Notes: generated by a model from the letters alone, not told the origin. A DNA stretch of 49,219 nt from Opitutales bacterium (GCA_009691685.1 SIAU01000006.1:1-49219), one strand, 5' to 3'. Positions 34,608-43,844 are shown, numbered from the stretch's first letter. Numbers and translations are program-made.

Positions 34608-36633
34608 TATTATCAACTAAGTGTTTTTTAGCTAAGTCTAAGAAGGTGGCCTGAACTTGGGTATCACTGCGTCCCTTGGGCGAGCAGGGCAGATACTGCC
34701 CCTCTGAATTGAGCTGCTTAACATCGCCGAGTTTCTCGCTGTAAACTTTTAAAACTTCATTTTCGATGCGGGATCGAAGTGCTTTATTCTTAATCGGGAA
34801 TACGCACTCCACTCGACGCATGAAATTACGCGGCATCCAGTCAGCACTGCCCATTAAAATAATCGGTTCACCGCTCGAATTCTCAAAACGGAAAAGTCTG
34901 CTGTGTTCTAAAAAGCGACCTAAAACACTAAATACTTTGATGTTTTCGCTCTTACCAGGAATACCCGGTTTAAGACAACAAATACCTCGGACAATCAGGT
35001 GAATAGAAACTCCGGCATTAGATGCATCGTAAAGTGCATTGATGACATCTGGATCCACCAAGCTATTTACCTTTGCAAAAATTTTAGCAGGTCGACCCGC
35101 TTTTGCGGCATTAATTTCTGATTTAATTAAGTCGAGAATTCCACGATGCAAGTGGAAGGGCGCAACGAGGAGGTGCTTGAATTTTGGTTTAGCGAGATTC
35201 CCCGTTAATACATTAAATAATAAACCTACTTCAGAAGTAATTTCTTCATCTGCCGTGAAAAGTGAAAAGTCCGTGTAGAGCCGGGCAGTCTTTGGATTAT
35301 AATTTCCAGTACCCAAGTGCACATAACGTTTGAGGCCCGTTTTTTCCTGACGAATAATGAGACAGGCTTTGCAGTGCGTCTTGAGTCCAGCGAGCCCGTA
35401 AACCACGTGCGCACCCGCTTCTTGTAACTGGCGAGACCATTCGATGTTGTTCAACTCATCAAAGCGGGCACGCAGTTCGACCAGAGCCGTGACCTGTTTA
35501 CCATTTTGTGCGGCTTCTTTGAGGGCCTCCACAATGGGTGAGTCACCGCTGGTTCGATAAAGGGTTAGTTTAATCGCCACCACCGAATCATCTTTCGCGG
35601 CCTGCCGTAGTAAATCTACCACCGGGGTAAATGATTCATAGGGATGATGCAGGAGAATATCGCCCTTGGAAATTTTTGAAAAAATCTTCGATGGCTCACT
35701 CAGTTCCGTCGGAGTTACCGATGCAAAGCTTGGGAAAACCAGATCAGGACGGTTCACGAGATCAATCAAACTACTTAACCGCATCATGTTAATCGGGCCT
35801 TGAATGCGGAAGGTATTGTCGACCCCTAGACCGATGGATTTTAATAACCAAGTAAGTTCTACGTCCGGTACCGAGTCTTCAATCTCCAGTCGAACGGGCG
35901 CACCTTTTCGCAGATTACGAATTTCGTCCTCAATCGCATCGAGCAAGTTCACCGTTTCTTCTTCGTCGACGTACAAATCGCTATTTCGCGTAATGCGAAA
36001 TGCCCAGGATCCTTTGAGTTCTAATCCAGGGAATAGCCGTTCGATAAAAATTTGCGTAACGATGCTGAGCAACGTGAATGAGCGCTTATGAGTGGGTCCG
36101 AGTGCTAAAATACGCGGCAGCACACGAGGAACGGGTACGACTGCGTGACGCGTTTCGCCCGACTCTGGGTCTTTCAATAATGCCAACAAATAAAGGCCTT
36201 TATTGGTGAGTACCGGGAAAGGGTGAGAGGGGTCAATCGCCAGGGGGGTCAACGCAGGCAAAATGTCTTTATCAAATCTTTCCGAAAGTTCATGCAACTC
36301 GGCCTTAGTGAGCTGGCTCTTAATTTTATATTCGATCCCTTCCTTGGCGAGGGCGGGTACGATGAGTTCCTTCCAGCAGCTCTGCTGTGCGCTCACTAAA
36401 CTGTGAGCACGTTTTAATACTTCTTGGAGAAATTCACGAGTCGCTGGGTGACTGGCCGATTCTTCCTGTTGCATGATACCGGCAACACGAATTTCAAAAA
36501 ATTCATCTAAATTAGAACTAACAATCGAAAGAAAGCGTACTCGCTCAAGAAGTGGAACCGTGGGATCTTCCGCCAACTCCAACACACGTCGGTCAAAACT
36601 AAGCCAACTGATTTCACGGTTAAACATTTCCAA
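34558..36633 (-). CDS. ppk1: Polyphosphate kinase 1
   Basis: A 691-residue PPK1. The N-terminal domain begins MEMFNREISWLSFDRRVLEL and runs into SIVSSNLDEFFEIRVAGI. The catalytic His439 is in RYVHLGTGNYNPKTARLYTD, equivalent to E. coli His435, with the supporting KLTLYRTSGDSPIV and GLKTHCKACLI motifs. A later LEHSRLFRFENSSGEP holds the second conserved His. It makes polyphosphate from ATP. Upstream (36711-36726) is a pair of GTCAC repeats 11 bases apart. The 3' end overlaps lpxK by 50 bases. Confidence 0.96.
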   Translation of the reverse strand: MEMFNREISWLSFDRRVLELAEDPTVPLLERVRFLSIVSSNLDEFFEIRVAGIMQQEESASHPATREFLQEVLKRAHSLVSAQQSCWKELIVPALAKEGIEYKIKSQLTKAELHELSERFDKDILPALTPLAIDPSHPFPVLTNKGLYLLALLKDPESGETRHAVVPVPRVLPRILALGPTHKRSFTLLSIVTQIFIERLFPGLELKGSWAFRITRNSDLYVDEEETVNLLDAIEDEIRNLRKGAPVRLEIEDSVPDVELTWLLKSIGLGVDNTFRIQGPINMMRLSSLIDLVNRPDLVFPSFASVTPTELSEPSKIFSKISKGDILLHHPYESFTPVVDLLRQAAKDDSVVAIKLTLYRTSGDSPIVEALKEAAQNGKQVTALVELRARFDELNNIEWSRQLQEAGAHVVYGLAGLKTHCKACLIIRQEKTGLKRYVHLGTGNYNPKTARLYTDFSLFTADEEITSEVGLLFNVLTGNLAKPKFKHLLVAPFHLHRGILDLIKSEINAAKAGRPAKIFAKVNSLVDPDVINALYDASNAGVSIHLIVRGICCLKPGIPGKSENIKVFSVLGRFLEHSRLFRFENSSGEPIILMGSADWMPRNFMRRVECVFPIKNKALRSRIENEVLKVYSEKLGDVKQLNSEGQYLPCSPKGRSDTQVQATFLDLAKKHLVDNISAAKKTPGKSARRLR

Positions 36634-36710
36634 GCAATAACTATTCGTGAAAGCATTGTCACTATCACACCATCGATTTTGAAATTTTAGACCAAATCTT
36701 CCCGAAGTTC

Positions 36711-36726
36711 GTCACTTTCCTGTCAC
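36711..36726 (+). repeat. GTCAC direct repeats spaced 11 bp upstream of ppk1
   Basis: GTCAC at 36711-36715 and at 36722-36726, start-to-start distance 11 bases, which is the helical spacing of Pho-box repeats. The repeats read in the direction opposite to ppk1 and match only five bases each, so a PhoB site is unproven. Confidence 0.25.
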
Positions 36727-36743
36727 AAATGGGGAGATTTAGG

Positions 36744-37910
36744 TTAATTTCGTGGCTGCGCAGCCCAGACAATCTTTAGGTCAGCGCTATTTAATAATCT
36801 GACCTTGGGTGCCGACGGTTGTGCATGGCTGACAATGTCGCCACGTTCAAATTTCGCCGCCAAAAGCTTAACGTCATGTTTGGAGATACCGCGGGTGGAG
36901 ACTTCGATGGTTTGGAGCTGACCGTTTTGCACTCCGATAAATCGCAGTAATCCTTTGATGATTTGTATATCCGAAACAATTCGGATCGCGGAACTCTCTA
37001 TGTGCGGAATCTTTTGATCGGAAAAAGCCGCAAAAGTAAAACGCACATCACGTAAGTCGCGATGCAACCTACGATTAATAAATTCAGTGGTGGAAGGGAT
37101 TTGCCAGTGACGAACCTCGTGCGACCAGTGGACACCATCGGCGAGTTGCGGACAGGGGTGGGCGTCTAATTCGGGTCCAATTCTAGTCACGATTTCGTGA
37201 GCGGCAATTTCATCGCTGAGTTTTTGTAAGCGCTGCGAAGTGATTTTCAGGGCCGGCTCTAAGATTAGAATAAGTCCATCAGGCGTCAGCCGATCTTTCA
37301 TCGACTCTACCCATTCGACGAGGGCGGGCTGACTGAGCGATTTCATTTCATTCAACACGAAGCCAGCGATGATGATATCAAATGGACCCTCCGGCCAAGT
37401 GTCGGCACGGTGGGCATCGCCAATCCTTGTTTTTACGCAGTATTCATTGCCTAAAACTGCTGCCGCGAATGGCTCAAAGGCCGCCAACGCTGTGGCTGAA
37501 TGGTCGAGTGCATTGAGCTCTAATTCTTTCACGCCCAACTCTTTGAGGTAGTGAGCGCAGGCGACACCACAGGAGCCCGGACCTGATCCCAGATCCAAAA
37601 TGCGAATCGGAGAAGTCGGTACCTGCCACTGTCGGGCCTCAGTGATAAATCGCAGGGCATAGGTCGTACGAACGAAACTCTGAGGTAAGAAAAATAAACC
37701 GTAAGCAGAGAGTAATTCGTTATCCGAAAAATAATCAGGAAATTTCTTTTCGGGACGATCAACCGTGAATAAATCTGAAAGTCTGGCGACAGCCGGAGTC
37801 ATTTTCTCCAACGCCTCTTCGCCCTTTAAGCCTGTGATTTGTTCTGCGAAATTCAGCCAATAATCTTCGGCGCTTTCGGGGTATTGATTGAGCGGATTAG
37901 TCTCCGACAT
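36744..37910 (-). CDS. Rsm22-like SAM-dependent methyltransferase
   Basis: A 388-residue protein with a Rossmann methyltransferase core: SAM-binding RILDLGSGPGSCGVACAHYL, then ELNALDHSATALAAFEPF, and FDIIIAGFVLNEM. The overall order, with an LLSAYGLFFLPQSFVRTTYA N-terminal helix region and a C-terminal HPCPQLADGVHWSHEVRHWQ, resembles Rsm22/METTL17 small-subunit ribosome-binding proteins. The usual cluster of Fe-S cysteines in that C-terminal block is mostly missing; only one Cys is visible there. I chose ATG 37910 (MSETNPLNQYPESAEDYW). The start lies 14 bases inside the recR end. The family call is moderately sure. Confidence 0.62.
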   Translation of the reverse strand: MSETNPLNQYPESAEDYWLNFAEQITGLKGEEALEKMTPAVARLSDLFTVDRPEKKFPDYFSDNELLSAYGLFFLPQSFVRTTYALRFITEARQWQVPTSPIRILDLGSGPGSCGVACAHYLKELGVKELELNALDHSATALAAFEPFAAAVLGNEYCVKTRIGDAHRADTWPEGPFDIIIAGFVLNEMKSLSQPALVEWVESMKDRLTPDGLILILEPALKITSQRLQKLSDEIAAHEIVTRIGPELDAHPCPQLADGVHWSHEVRHWQIPSTTEFINRRLHRDLRDVRFTFAAFSDQKIPHIESSAIRIVSDIQIIKGLLRFIGVQNGQLQTIEVSTRGISKHDVKLLAAKFERGDIVSHAQPSAPKVRLLNSADLKIVWAAQPRN

Positions 37911-38499
37911 CGCGACGACCCTCCAGCGCACTTCGCAGGGTTGCGGAGTCAGCAAAAGTTAGGCCGCTGCCACTGGGTAGACCGAAGCCGATACGACTTA
38001 CTTTAATCCCGGCACGAATATTGGAGATGCTTTCACGGATGTAATGACAGGTCGCTTCGCCTTCGATGTCATTACCTAGCGCGAGCACGATTTCACTGAT
38101 CGGCTCGTCCTTCAGTCGCTTCTCGAGAGACGCTAAATTTAAATGTTCGGGGCCAACGCCGTTGATGGGTGAAAGGCGGCCGTGGAGGACATGGTAGGTG
38201 CCCCGGTGGGCCTGCGAGCGTTCGATCGCCAGTAAATCTGGCACTTGCTCAACGATACAGAGCGAGCTGGCCTCGCGCTTGGGATCCACACAAACCTCAC
38301 AAAGGTCACCTTCAGCAATACTGCCGCAACGGTTACAACGCTTTACCAGTTTGGAGGCTGCCGTGAGAGATTCGAGAATGGGTCCTAATTTTTCAGGCTT
38401 CTCAACGAGTAAATAGAGTGCGATTCTTTCGGCCGAGCGGTGACCCAGGCCAGGGAGTTGGCGAAGAAGCTGACGAACTTTTTCAAACGAAGGAGTCAC
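37897..38499 (-). CDS. recR: Recombination mediator RecR
   Basis: A 200-residue DNA-repair protein. A helix-hairpin-helix start LLRQLPGLGHRSAERIALYL is followed by a Cys4 zinc finger (Cys55, Cys58, Cys67, Cys70, in CNRCGSIAEGDLCEVC), and a Toprim domain beginning SSLCIVEQVPDLLAIERSQA. The C-terminus has VSRIGFGLPSGSGLTFADSA. It helps load RecA at gaps with RecO/RecF. It starts with GTG at 38499. Its 3' end overlaps the Rsm22-like gene by 14 bases, suggesting coupled expression. A 9-bp imperfect inverted repeat (38551-38574) lies between it and the divergent DUF971 gene. Confidence 0.95.
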   Translation of the reverse strand: MTPSFEKVRQLLRQLPGLGHRSAERIALYLLVEKPEKLGPILESLTAASKLVKRCNRCGSIAEGDLCEVCVDPKREASSLCIVEQVPDLLAIERSQAHRGTYHVLHGRLSPINGVGPEHLNLASLEKRLKDEPISEIVLALGNDIEGEATCHYIRESISNIRAGIKVSRIGFGLPSGSGLTFADSATLRSALEGRRDVGD

Positions 38500-38550
38500 G
38501 AATAAATGAACCTCACTTATAACTCATATTTAGTCAAGGGTTCACCGAGG

Positions 38551-38574
38551 TTTACAGGTTGCCCTACCGGTAAA
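38551..38574. repeat. Imperfect inverted repeat between recR and DUF971
   Basis: TTTACAGGT (38551-38559) and ACCGGTAAA (38566-38574) form a 9-bp inverted repeat with one mismatch and a 6-base loop. It sits in the short divergent gap and could be an operator or a hairpin at a transcript start. Its function is unknown. Confidence 0.35.
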
Positions 38575-38599
38575 AAGAATTGATTTATATGTGCAATCA

Positions 38600-38905
38600 A
38601 TGCTCGCCCCAAACAAAATTGAAATCGTCGGTGACTTCATCGCCATCCAATGGGCCGATCAAACGGAACACTTTCTGAGTGGGGAATTTTTACGGGAACG
38701 TTCACCCAGTGCGGAGAACATGGGCGAGGTGGATATACTTGGAAAACGATGGGGTGGGGACGGCCCGCGCCAATTTCCTGGTGTCAGTGTCATGCAATTA
38801 ACAAGAATCGGTAACTATGCTGTAACCTTTGAGTTTAGCGACGGACACAAGACGGGTATCTATAGTTGGGAATACCTCAGACGGATCGCTGACTCGCAGA
38901 AATAG
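38600..38905 (+). CDS. DUF971 family protein
   Basis: A 101-residue protein. The C-terminal signature AVTFEFSDGHKTGIYSWEYL with an upstream KIEIVGDFIAIQWADQTEHF matches DUF971, the small N-terminal-like domain of gamma-butyrobetaine hydroxylases and of some Fe-S scaffold-linked proteins. As a stand-alone protein its role is unknown. I chose ATG 38600 over an in-frame GTG at 38591, since the family starts at the KIEI strand. It lies 46 bases before the phoH-like gene on the same strand and is probably co-transcribed. Confidence 0.83.
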   Translation: MLAPNKIEIVGDFIAIQWADQTEHFLSGEFLRERSPSAENMGEVDILGKRWGGDGPRQFPGVSVMQLTRIGNYAVTFEFSDGHKTGIYSWEYLRRIADSQK

Positions 38906-38951
38906 TTTTTTACTGATTGCTCCAGAGAGAAAAATAACCGAGTGTGCGTTT

Positions 38952-40499
38952 GTGAAGAAAACCTACGTCTTGGACACGAATGTTTTAATCCATGATCCAG
39001 AATCGCTCTTTAAGTTTGATGAGCATATTGTAGCAATCCCAGTGGAGGTACTCTCCGAACTGGATCGCCACAAAACCCAGCCGGGACAGTTAGGTGCCAG
39101 TGCGCGGCGCGTCAATCGCACCGTGCGTTCTCTTTTCGAGAATAAGAATTTAAAAGATATCGTCGAAGGCGATGTCTCCAAACCCGGAGCATTACATGCT
39201 GACTTGCGTGATGGCGGTGAGCTCAGAATTATTGTAAATGAGTCTTTAATTCGTGACCACTTTACGGGTCCCAATAACGAACGTCTCCGTGCTGTGTTCA
39301 TGCAAGTAGATGCCCCTGATCACCGTATTATCGCCTCTGCACTTTACTTACGCGACACGTCTAAAGGTCCAGTCATCTTGGTTACCAAAGATGCCTGTAT
39401 GGCACTCAAGGCCCAAGCCCTCGGCCTCGAAGTTCAAGACTATCGTAATGACCGCATTGAGATTAGTGATTATGGTGAATATCGTTCGGTGCCCATTTCC
39501 GCCGCTGCCATGCGCGACTTCCGTGATGTCGCCCAGGTCGCGATTAATTTCAAGAAAGACGATCCAGCTCCCATCATTAATGAGTATGTGATGCTGACTT
39601 CGGATTCTTGGACTGAGCCAGCCCGCCACGTGGGTGATGGTGCGTTTGTCCCCCTCAGTCTGTACCGTGAATTTATTTCCACAGCGAGTGGAGCACGCAA
39701 AGGATTACAGATGCCTCGCGGTATGCGCGTCATCCCGAAAAATTTCGAACAGTGGATCTTCCTCGATGCACTGCTTAATCCCGATATTAAATTAGTGACC
39801 TGCTTCGGTCGTGCTGGCACCGGTAAGACATTCTTATCCATCGCCGCCGCCCTATCTCAGGTCTTGAGCGATTTCTCGCCATACAAGAAATTGTACGTGT
39901 CACGTCCCGTCGTCCAAATCGGTAAAGACATCGGCGCACTTCCGGGAACCAAAGAAGAAAAACTGTCTCCGTATATTCAGCCTTATTTCGATAACTTAGA
40001 AGTTCTCTTTTCGCGCACCGGAGCTCCCGCAGCCGCTCAAGTTCCAGCGAATAATAAACTGCCCATTGCAACAGACTCACAAAGAAAACAAAAAAAGGCA
40101 CAGGCAATGAAAGCAGCCCAGCCTATTTTCGGTTCACAGTTTCAACAAATTGGACAACCTAGAAAACCTTATCAATGGCTCATTGATTCTGGTTTAATCG
40201 AAATTGAAGCGATGACCTTTATCCGCGGTCGATCGATTGGTCATGCATTCATGATTGTGGATGAGGCGCAAAACATGACCCCTCATGAAGCTAAAACCGT
40301 GATCACCCGTATCGGCGAAGGCTCTAAAGTAGTCCTCATCGGTGACCTTGATCAGGTCGACACTCCTTACCTCGACAGCAAATCTAACGGCCTCATTCAC
40401 ACGCACGAGCGTATGAAAGGGTATAGTATCGCCGCTAATGTCAGATTGCTCCAAGGCGTCCGTAGTGCACTTTCTGAATTAGCCGCTCAGGTAATGTGA
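38952..40499 (+). CDS. PIN-PhoH family ATPase (YlaK-like)
   Basis: A 515-residue protein. Residues 1-150 are a PIN nuclease-like domain starting KKTYVLDTNVLIHDP (Asp8) with DLRDGG and VILVTKDACMALKA carrying later acidic residues. The PhoH ATPase follows: Walker A CFGRAGTGKTFLSIAAAL (residues 286-293) and Walker B FMIVDEAQNMTPHEAKTVIT. Between the two, residues 355-405 hold a Pro/Ala/Gln/Lys-rich insert. The pairing of PIN and PhoH is known (PhoH2) and points to RNA unwinding and cleavage. A GTG start at 38952 is needed; the longer frame from 38829 runs through DUF971. Confidence 0.9.
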   Translation: MKKTYVLDTNVLIHDPESLFKFDEHIVAIPVEVLSELDRHKTQPGQLGASARRVNRTVRSLFENKNLKDIVEGDVSKPGALHADLRDGGELRIIVNESLIRDHFTGPNNERLRAVFMQVDAPDHRIIASALYLRDTSKGPVILVTKDACMALKAQALGLEVQDYRNDRIEISDYGEYRSVPISAAAMRDFRDVAQVAINFKKDDPAPIINEYVMLTSDSWTEPARHVGDGAFVPLSLYREFISTASGARKGLQMPRGMRVIPKNFEQWIFLDALLNPDIKLVTCFGRAGTGKTFLSIAAALSQVLSDFSPYKKLYVSRPVVQIGKDIGALPGTKEEKLSPYIQPYFDNLEVLFSRTGAPAAAQVPANNKLPIATDSQRKQKKAQAMKAAQPIFGSQFQQIGQPRKPYQWLIDSGLIEIEAMTFIRGRSIGHAFMIVDEAQNMTPHEAKTVITRIGEGSKVVLIGDLDQVDTPYLDSKSNGLIHTHERMKGYSIAANVRLLQGVRSALSELAAQVM

Positions 40500-40576
40500 A
40501 CAAATTTACTGGGTTAGTCCTGCCCAGGATTAATCCATTCTTGCTCACATCGCTGGGCTCTATTGGCTTGTGAGTC

Positions 40577-43147
40577 GTGGAGAAAGAAACACCCATGCAA
40601 AAACAATACCGGGAAATGCGAGACAAACTCGCACCAGGTACTCTTTTGCTATTTCGACTGGGCGATTTCTACGAAGTGTTCGGCGATGATGCGGTAACCG
40701 CCTCCAAGGTCATTGGTTTAACCCTCACCAAGCGCCACGAGACCCCTATGGCCGGCTTACCGTATCACGCGGCACCTAATTACGTTAACCGGCTACTCGC
40801 AGCAGGCTGGAAGGTCGCCATCTGCGATCAATTGGAAGCACCCGTCACTGGCAAATTAGTCCGTCGTGGTATCACCCGCATTCTCACACCAGGAACGGCA
40901 CTGGAAGATTCTCAATTAGACTCACGTCGCGGTAATTATCTTTTAGCGCTCAACTGGAATAAACAAGGTTGGCACGCATCCTGGTTAGATGTCTCAACGG
41001 CCGATTTCCGTATCGCGACAGACACCCAAGTGGAACGTTTATTATCACTTTTGCATTCAATCAATCCGCGCGAAATATTATTACCCGAAGGCCTGGAAGT
41101 GGATCCTGCGTTTAGCCAGCACCTCGAAATATTCTTAGAGGGCCGATCAGTCTCGCGCCTCCCGAGTTGGAATTTTGAGAGCTCCGCAGGGTTTCAGTTA
41201 GTTTGCCAAACACTCTCCGTACATAGTCTGGCCGGCTTTGGAATTAATGATGCTCATCCCGCACTCGGTGCCGCCGGAGCTGTACTCGGATACGTGACAG
41301 ATTCATTATGCAGTCGTCCGCAAAATCTTTTCAAAGTGACGGAACTCAAGCTTGGCTCCTCGGTGCTGATCGATGCCGCCTCAGCTAAGAATCTTGAACT
41401 TTTTAACAGCACCAATGGGTCGAAAGAAACCTCTCTCTTGGATTCCATCGATCGCACCTGCACGGCGGGTGGAGCCCGACTTTTGGCAATGTGGTTAACC
41501 GAGCCTTCCACCGACTTGGCGATCATTCAACAACGTCAAAATGCCATCACGGGTTTCGTTAAACATCCCGGAGCCTCCGCCCGCGTTGCCGAATTACTCA
41601 ATAGCACCCGCGATATTCCAAGAATTTTAGCACGCTTACAGAATCGCCTGCGTAACCCGCGCGAACTGGGTGGCATTCGAGATTCGCTCAAGGCATTCCC
41701 CGCCCTCAAAGAAGAATTGGCAGCCCTACCTAACGCCGCCGTTCAATTATACGCAGAAAAAATCGACTGCGAAAATGACCTGTTGGTTAAACTTGAGAAA
41801 GCTTTAGCTGATGAATTGCCCATCGATTTAACAGAAGGGGGAGCCTTACGCACGGGCTTTGATTCTGAACTCGACCGCCTCCGCTCACTCGCGACCGATA
41901 GTAAAACTTGGATTTCCGATTTTGAACGTCAGGAGCAAACCCGGACAGGTATTAAGAATCTAAAAGTAAAATATAACGGTGCGTTCGGCTATGCGATTGA
42001 AATAACCAAATCAAATTTAGATCAAGTGCCCGCTGACTATATTCGGAAACAAACGATGGTGAATGCGGAGCGTTATACGACCGAGGAACTTCGTAAAAAG
42101 GAAAGGGAAGTCTTACGAGCCGATGAACAAGCGCTTTCGCGTGAATTGGATTTGTTCCAGATTTTACTCTCCGAGGTGCTGGCCAAAACTTCATCGCTCT
42201 TGGTGACCGCACAAACATTGGCGGAAGTGGACATCTTGCATGGCTGGGCTGAGTTAGCACGAGAGTCCAACTGGTGCTGTCCCACGGTGGACCATTCTGA
42301 CGTTATCAAAATCAAACAAGGCCGCCATCCAGTGATTGAACGCGTTTTACAAAACAGACCCGGAGCAGGGTCCTTCGTGCCGAACGACACCGACCTCCAA
42401 TCGAGCAAAGAACAAATCGCTTTAATCACCGGCCCTAATATGGCTGGTAAGTCGACCTACATCAGACAAGTCGCCCTGATTGTCTTGCTCGCTCATATTG
42501 GCTGCTGGGTGCCTGCGACGGAAGCCCACATCGGTTTAGTGGATAGAGTATTTTGTCGCGTCGGCGCTTCCGATGAACTGGCGCGAGGTAATTCTACGTT
42601 CATGGTAGAGATGAATGAGACCGCTAATATTTTAAATAATGCCACGGTGAAGTCCCTGGTTGTTTTAGATGAAATCGGTCGCGGCACGAGCACCTATGAT
42701 GGCATCAGCATCGCCTGGGCGGTAGCCGAACACTTACACGGCAAAGAGAAGGCCGGACCGCGAACGCTCTTTGCCACCCACTATCACGAATTAACGCAAT
42801 TAGCCTCATCGCTGAGTCGTTTACGTAATTGGTCAGTAGCAGTCAAAGAGTGGCAGGATGAAATTGTCTTTATCCGACGAGTCGTTCCCGGCGCAGCGGA
42901 TCGTTCGTATGGTATCCAAGTCGCTCGATTAGCGGGAATGCCTCCTGGTGTAGTCTCACGTGCCCGAGAGATTTTATCGAATTTGGAAACCGGGGGAGGT
43001 TTGCCTAATAAACAAGTCGTTAAAACGGCGGATGTCAGTGAACTTGCCGTACCTGTTAAGGTACTGAAAAAGAAAACGGAAACTCCTGCAGCGAAAAGTC
43101 AGCCCGAGAAAAAGCATCAAGGACCCGAGCTGGATTTATTCGGGTAA
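40577..43147 (+). CDS. mutS: DNA mismatch repair protein MutS
   Basis: An 856-residue MutS. The mismatch-recognition Phe-x-Glu is in LFRLGDFYEVFGDDA near residue 28, and the ATPase has Walker A ITGPNMAGKSTYIRQVAL (about residue 619), with RGNSTFMVEMNETANILNNA, then Walker B VVLDEIGRGTSTYDGISIAW. The start VEKETPMQKQYREMRDKL uses GTG 40577, which keeps the conserved TPM-x-x-QY; an ATG at 40595 would truncate it. MutL is not in the window. The last 12 bases overlap the lipoate ligase gene on the other strand. Confidence 0.97.
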   Translation: MEKETPMQKQYREMRDKLAPGTLLLFRLGDFYEVFGDDAVTASKVIGLTLTKRHETPMAGLPYHAAPNYVNRLLAAGWKVAICDQLEAPVTGKLVRRGITRILTPGTALEDSQLDSRRGNYLLALNWNKQGWHASWLDVSTADFRIATDTQVERLLSLLHSINPREILLPEGLEVDPAFSQHLEIFLEGRSVSRLPSWNFESSAGFQLVCQTLSVHSLAGFGINDAHPALGAAGAVLGYVTDSLCSRPQNLFKVTELKLGSSVLIDAASAKNLELFNSTNGSKETSLLDSIDRTCTAGGARLLAMWLTEPSTDLAIIQQRQNAITGFVKHPGASARVAELLNSTRDIPRILARLQNRLRNPRELGGIRDSLKAFPALKEELAALPNAAVQLYAEKIDCENDLLVKLEKALADELPIDLTEGGALRTGFDSELDRLRSLATDSKTWISDFERQEQTRTGIKNLKVKYNGAFGYAIEITKSNLDQVPADYIRKQTMVNAERYTTEELRKKEREVLRADEQALSRELDLFQILLSEVLAKTSSLLVTAQTLAEVDILHGWAELARESNWCCPTVDHSDVIKIKQGRHPVIERVLQNRPGAGSFVPNDTDLQSSKEQIALITGPNMAGKSTYIRQVALIVLLAHIGCWVPATEAHIGLVDRVFCRVGASDELARGNSTFMVEMNETANILNNATVKSLVVLDEIGRGTSTYDGISIAWAVAEHLHGKEKAGPRTLFATHYHELTQLASSLSRLRNWSVAVKEWQDEIVFIRRVVPGAADRSYGIQVARLAGMPPGVVSRAREILSNLETGGGLPNKQVVKTADVSELAVPVKVLKKKTETPAAKSQPEKKHQGPELDLFG

Positions 43148-43843
43148 GTCGCGGTGCTCATTCCAACTGCACGAATTAAACTTAGCCCAACAGTTTTCGT
43201 GGTGTGATTGATCGTAAATAACGGAGTGAATATTGACCGGCTCACTCTTGAGTGCCTTGCCGAGAACTTTCGGGAATTCTTCAGCGAAAAGTTCCCAATC
43301 GCAACCCGCTAAGAGTGTGCGTGAGATGTAACCCTCGATTAATAGGCCGTGTCGGTTGCGTTTTTGGGCAGCTCCAGCGACTTTACGGTTATCCTCCACC
43401 AGCACCAAATCATGGGGCTCGGCATGATGCTCGCATTCATCCGGCGCTCTAAATTCTCTTTGCGTAGAAGGTAAAGGAACTAATTTAACTTTTAGATTTT
43501 GAGCCAAGAGACATTCTAGAAGCGCTTGGTGCACGGTTTCATAAGCTTCTTGTGTACCCGATTTGTACAGCGGGTGCTCGGTGGGAATGACGATGGCAAA
43601 TGTCCAATCCTCTAAATGGGAGACTAAACCACCGCCCGTTGAACGACGAATCAGCGGCATTTGGGGAGGTACCACTGCGCGATATTTTTTCCAGTCCTGG
43701 GAAACCCCAAAAGTGTAAGCGGGTTCCGACCAAGCAAAGGGACGATAGCGGATATTTTTCGGATGCGGATAATGATCGAGCAACAGAAGATTGGCCGACA
43801 TATTGGTTACGGCAGTGCACCATTCGCGAGGTAGTACATCCAT
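43136..43843 (-). CDS. Lipoate-protein ligase-like (BPL/LplA/LipB fold)
   Basis: A 235-residue protein of the biotin/lipoate ligase fold. The lipoyl-AMP-binding motif is LIRRSTGGGLVSHLEDWTFA and the catalytic Lys sits in LVLVEDNRKVAGAAQKRNRH followed by GLLIEGYI. Such proteins attach or transfer lipoate to E2 and glycine-cleavage H proteins. It is shorter than LplA (about 340), lacking the small C-terminal adenylation domain. It may act on the single lipoyl domain of SucB (inference). It is downstream of the RmlD-like gene on the same strand with a 1-base gap. Confidence 0.78.
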   Translation of the reverse strand: MDVLPREWCTAVTNMSANLLLLDHYPHPKNIRYRPFAWSEPAYTFGVSQDWKKYRAVVPPQMPLIRRSTGGGLVSHLEDWTFAIVIPTEHPLYKSGTQEAYETVHQALLECLLAQNLKVKLVPLPSTQREFRAPDECEHHAEPHDLVLVEDNRKVAGAAQKRNRHGLLIEGYISRTLLAGCDWELFAEEFPKVLGKALKSEPVNIHSVIYDQSHHENCWAKFNSCSWNEHRDLPE

Positions 43844-43844
43844 C

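Noticed and set aside
40507-40525. Weak hairpin after the phoH-like gene (CTGGG...CCCAG)
   Set aside because: The 5-bp stem is short and no T-run follows, so it was not called a terminator.
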